NCBI RefSeq assembly: GCF_003217575.1
Contig: NZ_QJTC01000001.1
Span: 124,001-188,000 of the forward strand
From: Xylophilus ampelinus
GTDB lineage: Bacteria > Pseudomonadota > Gammaproteobacteria > Burkholderiales > Burkholderiaceae_C
Direction of reading: 5' to 3'
DNA: 64,000 nt
Within the stretch, counting starts at the first letter, position 1. Each line of letters starts with the position of its first letter. The notes beneath the pieces were generated by a model. That model saw nothing but the letters and a program-made list of their open reading frames with translations. It ran no database searches and was not told where the DNA came from. A program made the translations under genes and the position numbers. Below are positions 10,736-18,967 of the stretch, piece by piece.

Positions 10736-12607
10736 TCAGGCCGGCGTGTCGGGTCCGTCCACCAGCGCCGGCGCCGGCGCCGCCGCGGCCGTCCGTTGCG
10801 CCGCAGGCGTATGCAGCCGGGCATACAGCCCGTCGAGCGCCAGCAGCTGCGCATGGGTACCCTGCTCGGCGATGCTGCCCTGCTGCATCACCACGACCCG
10901 GTCGGCGTTCTCGATGGTGCTCAGCCGGTGGGCGACGACCAGGGTGGTGCGGCCCTGCATCACCCGCTGCAGGGCTTCCTGCACCAGCCGCTCCGACGCG
11001 TTGTCGAGCGCCGAGGTGGCCTCGTCCAGGATCAGGATCGGCGCGTCCTTATACAGGGCCCGGGCGATCGCCAGCCGCTGGCGCTGGCCGCCCGAGAGCT
11101 GCGCCGCGTTGTGGCCGACCTGCGAATCCATGCCCTGCGGCATCGCATCCACATGCGCGGCCAGGTTGGCGGCCTCCAGGCAGTCCTGCAGCCGCTGGCG
11201 GTCGACCGGCTGGCCCATCGCCACGTTGGCGGCGACCGTGTCGTTGAGCATCACGACGTCCTGGCTGACCATCGCGAACTGGGCGCGCAGCGCCGGCAGG
11301 TGCCAGTCGGCCACGTCGTGGCCCTGCAGGGATACGCTGCCCGCGGTCGGCAACACGAAACGCGGCAACAGGTTGGCCAGCGTCGTCTTGCCCGAGCCCG
11401 ATGGCCCGACGAAGGCGACCACCTCGCCCGGCGCGATCCGAAGGCTGACCCGGTCGAGCGCGGGTGCGCCGTCGTCCCGGTAGGCGACCGTCACGTCGCG
11501 CAGCTCGATGCCGCCGCGCGTGGCCGCCGCGTCGCCCGGCGCCGGCTGCCAGGTGCCGCCGTCTTCAGTGCGCACCTCCTCCATCAGCAGCAGGCCGCGC
11601 TCCAGCGCCGCCACGCCCCGGGTGATCGGCCCCGCCACTTCGGCGAGCCGGCGGATCGGCGCGATCAGCATCAGCATCGCGGTGATGAAGGCGACGAAAC
11701 CGCCCACGCTGACACCGGCCGAAGTGACACCCGTCCGGTCCTGCCAGAGCGCGGTGACGATCACCGCCGACAGCGCGGCCGCCGCCAGCAACTGGGTGAG
11801 CGGCGTCATCGAGGCCGAGGCGATCGTCGACTTGATCGCCAGCCCGCGCAGCCGGCGGCTCAGGTCGGTGAAGCGGGTGGATTGCGCTCCTTGCGCAGCA
11901 TGCAGCCGCACCATGCGGTGGGCCAGTACGTTCTCCTCCACCACGTAGGCCAGGTCGTCGGTCGCCTGCTGGCCGCTCTTGGTGACGCGGTAGAGCCGGC
12001 GCGACAGCGTCTTCATGATCCAGGCGACGCCCGGGATCAGCACGCCGACGATCAGCGTGAGTTGCCAGTTCAGGTACAGCAGGTACACCAGCAGCGCCAC
12101 CAGGGTGAAACCGTCGCGCGACAGGCCCAGCAGCGCCTGCACCAGCAGCGTGGCGCCGGTCTGCACCTCGTACACCACCGTGTTCGACAGCGCGCTGGCC
12201 GACTGCCGCGAGAAAAGACCCATCTCGGCCGAGAGCAGATGCTGGAACATCGCATGTCGCAGCCGCATCATCCCTTCGTTGGCGATTCGGGCCAGGGCGT
12301 ACTGCGACACGAACTGCGCCGCGCCGCGCACCGCGAACAGGCCGACGATCGCCACCGGCACCATCCACAGCTGCAGCCGTCCCTGCACGAAGCCGCGGTC
12401 GAGCAGCGGTTGCATGAAGGCGGGGATCAGGGGCTCGGTGACGGCTGCCACCAGGGTGGCGACGATCGCCAGGCTCCATGCCGCGCGCTGGCCGCCGAAG
12501 TAGGCCGACAGGCGCCTCAGACGCGTCGTCAGCGACGGCGTGGCGGAGGAAGGGTGTGGGGCGGGAGAAGAGGGCGCGTGCGCGTGGCCGGCGTCGGTGC
12601 TTGGCAT
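10736..12607 (-). CDS. msbA: Lipid A export ABC transporter, MsbA type
   Basis: 623 residues; inner-membrane half-transporter that flips lipid A-core from cytoplasmic to periplasmic leaflet as a homodimer. The transmembrane domain covers about residues 40-330 with several hydrophobic spans. The nucleotide-binding domain has Walker A GPSGSGKT (401-408), signature LSGGQ (504-508), Walker B ILILDEA (524-530) and an H-loop in VVAHRLST. Residues 1-25 are Pro/Ser-rich and poorly conserved, so a later start is possible. Convergent with rng and divergent from tolB, both envelope functions. Confidence 0.9.
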   Translation of the reverse strand: MPSTDAGHAHAPSSPAPHPSSATPSLTTRLRRLSAYFGGQRAAWSLAIVATLVAAVTEPLIPAFMQPLLDRGFVQGRLQLWMVPVAIVGLFAVRGAAQFVSQYALARIANEGMMRLRHAMFQHLLSAEMGLFSRQSASALSNTVVYEVQTGATLLVQALLGLSRDGFTLVALLVYLLYLNWQLTLIVGVLIPGVAWIMKTLSRRLYRVTKSGQQATDDLAYVVEENVLAHRMVRLHAAQGAQSTRFTDLSRRLRGLAIKSTIASASMTPLTQLLAAAALSAVIVTALWQDRTGVTSAGVSVGGFVAFITAMLMLIAPIRRLAEVAGPITRGVAALERGLLLMEEVRTEDGGTWQPAPGDAAATRGGIELRDVTVAYRDDGAPALDRVSLRIAPGEVVAFVGPSGSGKTTLANLLPRFVLPTAGSVSLQGHDVADWHLPALRAQFAMVSQDVVMLNDTVAANVAMGQPVDRQRLQDCLEAANLAAHVDAMPQGMDSQVGHNAAQLSGGQRQRLAIARALYKDAPILILDEATSALDNASERLVQEALQRVMQGRTTLVVAHRLSTIENADRVVVMQQGSIAEQGTHAQLLALDGLYARLHTPAAQRTAAAAPAPALVDGPDTPA

Positions 12608-12752
12608 GGGCAGCGGATTCTACGGGTGGTGAAATCGCCGTGAGGGCTGAACTTTTTGTGACAGCGGGTGTCCGCCACTGTGTAACATCGCACCTCTGCA
12701 ACACCGTGGTGTGCCTCGCCTTTGCGACGCGCCGACCAAGCCTTTGCTGCCA

Positions 12753-14072
12753 ATGAAATATCCCAGTCCCGTACCTTCGCCTGACTCCCTTCGTTTTTCC
12801 GCCAGGCGCAGAGGGTTCGTGGCCTCGCTGGCAGGCGCCTCCGTCCTGCCGGCCTTCGCCCAGTTTCGCGTCGAGATCACCGGCGTGGGCCTGCGCCAGA
12901 TCCCCATCGCCGTCGTGCCGTTCAAGGGCGATGCGCAGTCGCCTCAGAAGATCGGTGCCATCGTGCTGGCCGATCTGGAGCGCAGCGGGCAATTCACCAG
13001 CATCGACGCCGCGGGCGAAACGCTCGACGAAACCAGCCGCCCGGATTTGGGCGTGTGGAAGCAGAAGGCGACCGACGCCGTCGTCGGCGGCAGCGTCTCC
13101 CGCCAGTCCGACGGCCGCTTCGACGTACGCTTCCGGCTGTGGGACACCGCCAAGGGCCAGGACTTGGGCGGCCAGAGCTTCGTGGTGCCGGCGGGCGATC
13201 TGCGCTTGGCGGCGCACCGCATCTCCGACTACATCTACGAGAAGCTGACCGGCGAGAAGGGCGTGTTCTCGACCCGCATCGCCTATGTCACCAAGGCCGG
13301 CTCCAAGTACACCCTGTGGGTGGCCGATGCCGACGGCGAGAACGCGCAGGCCGCGCTGTCGAGCCCCGAGCCGATCATCTCGCCTGCGTGGTCGCCCAAT
13401 GGAGGACAGCTGGCCTACGTGTCGTTCGAGTCGCGCAAGCCGGTCGTCTATGTGCACGAAGTGGCCAGCGGCCGCCGCCGGCTTATCGCCAACTTCCGCG
13501 GTTCCAACAGCGCGCCGGCATGGTCGCCGGACGGCGCTTCGCTGGCCGTCACGCTCAGCCGCGACGGCGGCTCGCAGCTCTACACCATCAGCGCCAACGG
13601 CGGCGAGCCGAAGCGGCTGATGCAAAGCAGCGGCATTGACACCGAGCCGGTCTTCTCCGCCGACGGCCGCACGATCTACTTCGTCAGCGACCGGGGCGGC
13701 GCGCCGCAGATCTACCGCATCGGTGCGTCAGGGGGCAGCGCCGAGCGTGTGACCTTCACCGGGTCCTACAACATTTCGCCGACGCTGAGCCCGGACGGGC
13801 GGTATCTGGCCTACATTTCGCGCATCGGCGGCGCCTTCAAGCTGCAGGTCATGGAACTGGCGAGCGGTACGGTGAACTCCATCACCGACTCGTCGGCCGA
13901 TGAGAATCCGAGCTTCGCGCCCAACGGCCGCCTGATCGTCTACGCCACGTTGCTGCAAGGCCGCGAAGCTCTGATGACCACCACGCTCGACGGAAAAATC
14001 AAGGCCCGCCTGGCCGGGCAGGGCGGCGACATCCGCGAGCCGGATTGGGGCCCGTTCCAGAAGCAACCCTGA
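12753..14072 (+). CDS. tolB: Tol-Pal system periplasmic protein TolB
   Basis: 439 residues from ATG 12753 (MKYPSPVPSPDSLRFSARRRGF). Six-bladed beta-propeller that links the Tol inner-membrane complex to Pal during envelope constriction. The signal sequence SARRRGFVASLAGASVLPAFAQ has a twin arginine before the hydrophobic core, so Tat export should be considered beside Sec. The N-terminal domain (GLRQIPIAVVPF) is followed by WD-like repeats: PAWSPNGGQLAYVS, PAWSPDGASLAVT, PVFSADGRTIYFVSDR, PTLSPDGRYLAYIS. The in-frame start at 12711 adds 14 residues before the signal and is disfavoured. No tolQRA genes precede it here. Confidence 0.93.
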   Translation: MKYPSPVPSPDSLRFSARRRGFVASLAGASVLPAFAQFRVEITGVGLRQIPIAVVPFKGDAQSPQKIGAIVLADLERSGQFTSIDAAGETLDETSRPDLGVWKQKATDAVVGGSVSRQSDGRFDVRFRLWDTAKGQDLGGQSFVVPAGDLRLAAHRISDYIYEKLTGEKGVFSTRIAYVTKAGSKYTLWVADADGENAQAALSSPEPIISPAWSPNGGQLAYVSFESRKPVVYVHEVASGRRRLIANFRGSNSAPAWSPDGASLAVTLSRDGGSQLYTISANGGEPKRLMQSSGIDTEPVFSADGRTIYFVSDRGGAPQIYRIGASGGSAERVTFTGSYNISPTLSPDGRYLAYISRIGGAFKLQVMELASGTVNSITDSSADENPSFAPNGRLIVYATLLQGREALMTTTLDGKIKARLAGQGGDIREPDWGPFQKQP

Positions 14073-14116
14073 CAGTTTTTCGCAGTAAACAAACCTATAC
14101 ACATCCGGAGGTCTCC

Positions 14117-14653
14117 ATGTTCAAGAAAATCGCCCTGGCTCTCGCCGTCACCGCTCTGGTCGCGGGTTGCGGCTCGCCCGTCAAGCTCGACGACACTCCG
14201 GTGACCGATCTCGGTACCGGCGGCAACAACGCTGGTGCCGGCGCCAACGGCGACCGTGGTGCCAGCAACGTGGCGCCGGTGGACCTGAGCCGCTCGGGTG
14301 CCGACGCGGCCGGTCCGGTGGGCGTTGCGCGCATCATCTACTTCGACTACGACAGCTACTCGATCAAGCCGGAGTTCCAGTCGGTCATCGAAGCGCACTC
14401 GCGTTTCCTGCGCGCCAACTCGCAGCGCCGCGTGTCGGTCGAAGGTCATACCGACGAGCGCGGTGGTCGCGAATACAACCTGGCCCTCGGCCAGAAGCGC
14501 GCCGAAGCGGTGCGCCGCGCCTTCGGCCTGCTGGGTGTGACGGACACCCAGGTCGAGGCGGTGAGCTTCGGCAAGGAAAAGCCGGCCGTTTCGGGCAACG
14601 ACGAAGCCGCGTTCGCGCAGAACCGCCGCGCCGAGATCTCCTACCGTCAATGA
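14117..14653 (+). CDS. pal: Peptidoglycan-associated lipoprotein Pal
   Basis: 178 residues. Outer-membrane lipoprotein that binds peptidoglycan through an OmpA-like domain and works with TolB in outer-membrane constriction. Lipobox: MFKKIALALAVTALVAGC, with lipidated Cys18. The OmpA domain starts at VARIIYFDYDSYSIKP, and the diaminopimelate-binding region includes VEGHTDERGGREYNLALGQK and ISYRQ at the end. A strong site, CCGGAGGTCTCC, precedes the ATG, which settles the start. Its stop overlaps the next start (ATGA). Confidence 0.96.
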   Translation: MFKKIALALAVTALVAGCGSPVKLDDTPVTDLGTGGNNAGAGANGDRGASNVAPVDLSRSGADAAGPVGVARIIYFDYDSYSIKPEFQSVIEAHSRFLRANSQRRVSVEGHTDERGGREYNLALGQKRAEAVRRAFGLLGVTDTQVEAVSFGKEKPAVSGNDEAAFAQNRRAEISYRQ

Positions 14654-15444
14654 CCGGTGCTGCAATGACCTGCCGCCGCTGGGCGGCCGTGGCCTGGGCA
14701 ACCGCCGCTGCTTGCAGCGGCGGTTTTGCGCATGCGGGCCTGTTCGACGACGACGAAGCCCGCCGCGCGATCCTCGAGATTCGCCAGCAGATCGACAACA
14801 ACCGCGCGCAGATCGGCCGGGTGGGTGACGACCTCAAGCGATCCAACGAAGAGAACGCACAGCTGCGCCGGAGCCTGTTGACGCTGCAGGGCCAGATCGA
14901 AACCCTCCGGGCCGACCAGTCCACGATGCGCGGCCAGAACGAGCAGCTGGTGCGCGACGTGTCCGAACTGCAGAAGCGGCAGAAGGACATCGCGCAGGGC
15001 GTGGACGACCGTCTGCGGCAGTTCGAGCCGGCCAAGGTGAACCTCGACGGCGTCGAGTTCGCGGCCGACCCTAACGAGAAGCGCGACTTCGACGCGGCCC
15101 TGGCCGTGTTCCAGAAAGGCGACTTCGCCGGCGCGCAGAACGCGTTCGATGCGTTCGTGAAGCGCTACCCGAAGAGCGGCTACACGGTGCAGGCGTTGTT
15201 CTGGCTGGGCAACGCGCAGTACGCCAACCGCAATTACCGCGAGGCCATCGTCAACTTCCGCTCGCTTCTGTCGCAGGCGCCGAACCATGCGCGCGCTCCG
15301 GAGGCCGCGCTGGCGATCGCCAACTGTCAGGCCGAGCTGAAGGACGTGAAGGCCGCCCGCAAGACGCTCGAAGACCTGATCAAGGCCTATCCGCAGTCCG
15401 AAGCCTCCGCCGCGGCCAAGGAACGGCTGTCGCGCCTGAAGTGA
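14650..15444 (+). CDS. cpoB: Cell division coordinator CpoB (YbgF)
   Basis: 264 residues. Periplasmic TPR protein that couples Tol-Pal with peptidoglycan synthesis at the septum. Signal peptide of about 29 residues ending AHA before GLFDDDEARR. A coiled coil covers about residues 40-120 (many Gln/Glu/Arg heptads), then three TPR-like repeats containing DAALAVFQKGDFAGA, TVQALFWLGNAQY and RAPEAALAIANCQ. An alternative ATG lies at 14665. Translationally coupled to pal by a 4-base overlap, the normal tol operon arrangement. Confidence 0.93.
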   Translation: MTGAAMTCRRWAAVAWATAAACSGGFAHAGLFDDDEARRAILEIRQQIDNNRAQIGRVGDDLKRSNEENAQLRRSLLTLQGQIETLRADQSTMRGQNEQLVRDVSELQKRQKDIAQGVDDRLRQFEPAKVNLDGVEFAADPNEKRDFDAALAVFQKGDFAGAQNAFDAFVKRYPKSGYTVQALFWLGNAQYANRNYREAIVNFRSLLSQAPNHARAPEAALAIANCQAELKDVKAARKTLEDLIKAYPQSEASAAAKERLSRLK

Positions 15445-15460
15445 CGGCGGGGTCGCCGGT

Positions 15461-16297
15461 ATGACCGTATCGGTCGCGCTCGGCGGCGCTCCTGTGACTC
15501 CGGTGCTTCCGGACGACGCAGACGCGGCGCGCCGCTTCGGGGGACTGGAGCGTCTCTACGGTGTGGACGGTGCGCAGCGCATTCGTCACTCGCGCGTCGC
15601 GGTCGTAGGCATTGGCGGTGTCGGCTCCTGGACGGCCGAGGCGCTGGCCCGCAGCGGTGTGGCCGGACTGGTGCTCATCGACCTCGACCATATTTCCGAA
15701 TCCAACGTCAACCGCCAGATCCATGCGCTGACGCCCACCGTGGGCCAGGCCAAGATCCTGGCGATGCGCGACCGCATCGCGCTGATCAACCCCGACTGCA
15801 TCGTGCACTGCGTCGACGATTTCGTGGAGCTCGCCAACTGGCCGGGCCTGCTGCCGTGCGCGGTGGACGCAGTCGTCGACGCCTGCGACCAGGTCCAGGC
15901 CAAGGTGGCGATGGCCGACTGGGCGCGGCGGCAGGGCAAGCATTTCCCATTCGTGTCGGTGGGCGCGGCCGGCGGCAAGCGGCAGGCGCACCTGGTCGAC
16001 CTGGACGACCTCAGTGCCACCACGCACGACCCGCTGCTGGCCCGGTTGCGCTACCGCCTGCGCCGTGCGCACGGCGCGCCCCATGACGGCAAGCCGATCG
16101 GCATTCGCTGCGTCTTCAGCCGCGAAGCGGTAGCCCCGCCGGACGCGTCGTGCGCGATCGACGGCGACGGCTCGCTCAACTGCCACGGCTACGGCTCGGT
16201 GGTCAGCGTCACCGCCACCTTCGGCATGGTGGCCGCGGGTTGGGTGCTGGACCGGTTGGCCGCGCGCTGCGCCGCGGGTGTGCCGGGCCGACCGTAG
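15461..16297 (+). CDS. tcdA: tRNA threonylcarbamoyladenosine dehydratase
   Basis: 278 residues. E1-like ATP-dependent dehydratase that cyclises t6A37 to ct6A in ANN-decoding tRNAs. The ThiF/MoeB fold is shown by VAVVGIGGVGSWTAEALARSG at about residues 45-65 and LIDLDHISESNVNRQ. Other family features are DACDQVQAKVAMADW and VSVGAAGGKRQA. Begins 17 bp after cpoB, so it may be read through from the tol genes. UBA-like E1 of another specificity is the alternative, but order and length fit TcdA (CsdL). Confidence 0.92.
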   Translation: MTVSVALGGAPVTPVLPDDADAARRFGGLERLYGVDGAQRIRHSRVAVVGIGGVGSWTAEALARSGVAGLVLIDLDHISESNVNRQIHALTPTVGQAKILAMRDRIALINPDCIVHCVDDFVELANWPGLLPCAVDAVVDACDQVQAKVAMADWARRQGKHFPFVSVGAAGGKRQAHLVDLDDLSATTHDPLLARLRYRLRRAHGAPHDGKPIGIRCVFSREAVAPPDASCAIDGDGSLNCHGYGSVVSVTATFGMVAAGWVLDRLAARCAAGVPGRP

Positions 16298-16386
16298 AGG
16301 GGGCATGCGCCGCGGCCGCCGTGCATCGCGGGGCAGTCGTCGGTGTTTCAAGTCGGTATTAATATCCGGGCTTTCGGAGCGCTGCA

Positions 16387-17418
16387 GTGACCAAAGCCCG
16401 GACGACGATACGGCAGCCCCGCAAAGGTGTGGGGGCGACCACGCTGGCCGACGTGGCGCGGCTGGCGGGTGTGTCGGTGATTACCGTGTCCCGTGCGCTC
16501 AGCATGCCGCAACTGGTCTCCGCTGCCACTCGCGAGAAGGTGCATGTGGCGGTGGAGTGCACCGGCTACGTGCCCAATCTGCAGGCCAGCGGGCAGGCCT
16601 CCAACCGCAGCCGGCTGGTCGCGGCGATGGTGCCCACCATCGCCGGCCCGGTATTCCTGGAGACCGTGCAGTCGCTCACCGAGACCCTGGCGGCCTCGGG
16701 CTACCAGCTGCTGCTGGGCCAGAGCGGCTACGACCATTCGCGCGAGGATGCGTTGATCGATGCGATGGTCGGCCGCAGGCCCGACGGCATCGTGCTGACA
16801 GGCATCGTGCGGTCGGCCGCAGGCCGCCAGCGGCTGATCGCCTCGGGCATTCCGGTGGTGGAGACCTGGGACCTGACGCCCACGCCGATCGACATGCTGG
16901 TCGGCTTCTCGCACGAGCGGGTCGGTGCGGCCATGGCGCACTACCTGCTCGGCAAGGGCCACCGCCGGATGGCCCTGATCACCGGCGACGACCAACGCGC
17001 CCGCAGGCGGTGCGACAGCTTCCAGCGCACCCTGCGCGCGGCGGGCGTGGCCGAGGCACCGGTCTGCACCGTACCGGCCCCGACGACCCTGGCCGGTGGC
17101 CGCGACGCGCTCGCCCGACTGCTGCAGGCGCATCCGCGGATCGACGCGCTCGCCTGCAGTTCCGACGCCCTGGCCCACGGCGCGATCATCGAGGCGCAGG
17201 TGCGCGGCATCGATGTGCCCGGGCGGCTGGGCGTGATGGGTTTCGGCGACATGGCCTTCGCCGGGCATACCTATCCCCCTATCACCACGGTCGATATCGA
17301 CGGCAATGCGATCGGTCGGCAGGCAGCGCGTTTCATCGTCGACGGCGGGCACGTGCCGGACGATCGCCCCAAGATCGTCGACATCGGCTTTTCCGTCGTG
17401 GAGCGCGCCAGCGCCTGA
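16387..17418 (+). CDS. LacI-family transcriptional regulator
   Basis: 343 residues with a GTG start. The N-terminal helix-turn-helix with hinge is TTLADVARLAGVSVITVSRALSMPQ at about residues 18-42. The periplasmic-binding-protein-like effector domain follows (MVPTIAGPVFLETVQSL, LVGFSHERVGAAMAHYLLGKGHRRMALITG, VPGRLGVMGFGD). Resembles the GntR gluconate-repressor branch of LacI. The downstream dehydrogenase, 111 bp away on the same strand, acts on sugar-acid-like substrates in this family, so it could be a target. Effector unknown. Confidence 0.88.
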   Translation: MTKARTTIRQPRKGVGATTLADVARLAGVSVITVSRALSMPQLVSAATREKVHVAVECTGYVPNLQASGQASNRSRLVAAMVPTIAGPVFLETVQSLTETLAASGYQLLLGQSGYDHSREDALIDAMVGRRPDGIVLTGIVRSAAGRQRLIASGIPVVETWDLTPTPIDMLVGFSHERVGAAMAHYLLGKGHRRMALITGDDQRARRRCDSFQRTLRAAGVAEAPVCTVPAPTTLAGGRDALARLLQAHPRIDALACSSDALAHGAIIEAQVRGIDVPGRLGVMGFGDMAFAGHTYPPITTVDIDGNAIGRQAARFIVDGGHVPDDRPKIVDIGFSVVERASA

Positions 17419-17529
17419 CAGGGCCGCACCGCCCGATGACCTTTTCGCCATGCTCCACCGCCCGCGAATGCCCGGTGCGCATCCGGCCGCCGCCTCTTTA
17501 CCCACTCTCTCCCGCTCCTCCTGATCGTC

Positions 17530-18474
17530 ATGAAAAACAAACTCCTCGTCGTCCAGGGTGCGCTGATGCCTGCTCTCGAAGCCCGCCTGGTCGCCCAGTA
17601 CGACACCGTGCTCCTGCCGCCCCCCTCTCCCTCGCGCGAGGCGGTGCTGGCTGCCGAGGGGGCGGGTATCGAAGGCCTGGCGACCTCGGCTCGTTTCGGC
17701 GCCGATGCCGCCCTCATCGCGGCGCTGCCGCAGCTCCAAGTGATCTCCAGCTTCGGCGTCGGCCTGGACACGCTCGACCTGGACGCGGCCCGTGCGCGCG
17801 GCATCGCGGTCGGCTACACGCCCGACGTGCTCAACGACTGCGTGGCCGACACCGCTTTCGCGCTTCTGATGGACGTGGCCCGCCGCATCAGCGCGGCCGA
17901 CCGCTTCGTGCGTCGGGGCGATTGGCTGAGGGGACAGTTTCCTACCGCGACCAAGGTTTCGGGCAAGCGCCTGGGCATCCTCGGCATGGGCCGCATCGGC
18001 CGCGTGATCGCCCGCCGCGCCAGCGGCTTCGACATGGAAGTGCGCTACCACAACCGCCACGCGCTGACCGACGTGGACTACCCCTATGCCGCGTCGCTGA
18101 AGGAATTGGCCGAGTGGGCCGACTTCCTGGTGATCGCCAGCGCCGGCGGTGCCGACACGCAGGGCCTGGTCTCCGCCGAAATCCTCGACGCGCTGGGCCC
18201 GCAGGGCTACCTGGTCAACATCTCGCGCGGCACCGTGGTGGACGAGGCCGCGCTGGTCGATGCGCTCGCCCACAACCGTATCGCCGGCGCCGGACTGGAC
18301 GTCTTCGCGCGCGAGCCGCAGGTGCCCGCCGCCCTGGCGGCGCTCGATAACGTGGTGCTGCTGCCCCATCTGGCCAGCAACACCCGGGAAACCCGCGCCG
18401 CGATGGCGCAGCGGGTGGAGGACAACCTCGCCGCGTTCTTTGCGGGGCGACCGCTGGTGTCTGCGGCGTTGTAG
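17530..18474 (+). CDS. D-isomer-specific 2-hydroxyacid dehydrogenase
   Basis: 314 residues. NAD(P)H-dependent reductase of 2-keto acids, of the GhrB/2-ketogluconate-hydroxypyruvate reductase group. The substrate-domain motif SSFGVGLDTLDL has the typical GVG...D. The Rossmann signature is GKRLGILGMGRIGRVIARRA (about 149-168) followed by HNR, whose Arg suggests NADPH preference. Catalytic Arg is in NISRGTVVDEAALV and His in LLPHLASNT. The exact substrate cannot be read from sequence; glyoxylate/hydroxypyruvate or 2-ketogluconate are likeliest given the upstream LacI regulator. Confidence 0.88.
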   Translation: MKNKLLVVQGALMPALEARLVAQYDTVLLPPPSPSREAVLAAEGAGIEGLATSARFGADAALIAALPQLQVISSFGVGLDTLDLDAARARGIAVGYTPDVLNDCVADTAFALLMDVARRISAADRFVRRGDWLRGQFPTATKVSGKRLGILGMGRIGRVIARRASGFDMEVRYHNRHALTDVDYPYAASLKELAEWADFLVIASAGGADTQGLVSAEILDALGPQGYLVNISRGTVVDEAALVDALAHNRIAGAGLDVFAREPQVPAALAALDNVVLLPHLASNTRETRAAMAQRVEDNLAAFFAGRPLVSAAL

Positions 18475-18537
18475 ATGCCGGTCGGTGCGGCCCGACAGCA
18501 ATGCCGCCTGTCCGAAGGCCGGGCTGGCGCGGGTGGG

Positions 18538-18543
18538 TAGAAT
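18538..18543 (+). promoter_or_regulatory. -10 box of the tRNA-Gly promoter
   Basis: TAGAAT lies 19 bases upstream of the first tRNA base, the spacing usual for a stable-RNA gene. No convincing -35 was identified. Confidence 0.5.
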
Positions 18544-18562
18544 TTCGGCTCCGGTGCCCGAT

Positions 18563-18590
18563 GCGGGTGTAGTTCAATGGCAGAACTTGC
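18563..18590 (+). tRNA. tRNA-Gly 5' fragment, interrupted at the prophage junction
   Basis: The acceptor 5' strand GCGGGTG (18563-18569), TA, and a complete D-arm GTTC-AATGGCA-GAAC (18572-18586) match betaproteobacterial tRNA-Gly. After about 18586-18590 no anticodon arm, TTCGA-containing T-arm or matching 3' acceptor CACCCGC follows, so the gene is truncated on this side. The anticodon is missing and the isoacceptor cannot be named. The break is taken as the left attachment junction (attL). An intact copy would be expected at attR outside the window or elsewhere in the genome. Confidence 0.7.
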
Positions 18591-18622
18591 TCCACAGGTA
18601 AATCTTGCAAATCGGCCAGAAG

Positions 18623-18691
18623 CTACGCCAAAACCTACGCCTGTTAGCCAATAAAAAAGCGCCTCGGGGGCGCTTTCTTAGGTGGCGTAGG
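18623..18691. repeat. CTACGCC repeats near the left attachment site
   Basis: CTACGCC occurs at 18623-18629 and 18635-18641, and the inverse GGCGTAG at 18684-18690. CCTACGCC (18634-18641) and GGCGTAGG (18684-18691) can pair around the terminator hairpin. Short repeats beside an attachment site next to an excisionase gene are candidate integrase arm-type or excisionase binding sites; this is inference. Confidence 0.4.
18651..18679 (-). terminator. Rho-independent terminator of the leftward operon
   Basis: Perfect 8-bp stem AAAGCGCC (18656-18663) / GGCGCTTT (18669-18676). On the minus strand it is followed by a T6 run, and on the plus strand by TTTCTT, so it may work in both directions. It lies just after the last gene of the leftward operon. 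Confidence 0.8.
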
Positions 18692-18694
18692 TGC

Positions 18695-18967
18695 CTAGTT
18701 CTGTTTGCTCGGTCTGCCGTATCCGCTGTTGGGCGGTGGCAGCAGATCTGATACGGGCCGTGCCTTGCCCCACGCCTCCAGCTCTTCGACAAGCCAGCCT
18801 GCCCGGCCGTTGCTGATCTTCCGTGGTTTGGGTGCATCCCCTTTGGCCACCAGCATCTCCAGTGTGCTTTCCGAGACCGACAGAAAGCTGGCGGCATCAG
18901 TTTTCGCCAGGTACAGCGGTTTGAGGTAGAGCATAGGCTGTGCATCAACTGTGGCTTTGCGGGTCAT
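18695..18967 (-). CDS. AlpA-like helix-turn-helix protein, candidate excisionase
   Basis: 90 residues from ATG 18967. The central part, YLAKTDAASFLSVSESTLEML then KPRKISNGRAGWLVEELEAW, is the MerR/AlpA-type winged helix-turn-helix seen in phage excisionases and AlpA activators. The last gene of the leftward operon and directly beside the attachment site, the usual place for a recombination directionality factor. Overlaps the upstream gene by ATGA. Excision function is inferred from fold and position. Confidence 0.75.
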   Translation of the reverse strand: MTRKATVDAQPMLYLKPLYLAKTDAASFLSVSESTLEMLVAKGDAPKPRKISNGRAGWLVEELEAWGKARPVSDLLPPPNSGYGRPSKQN

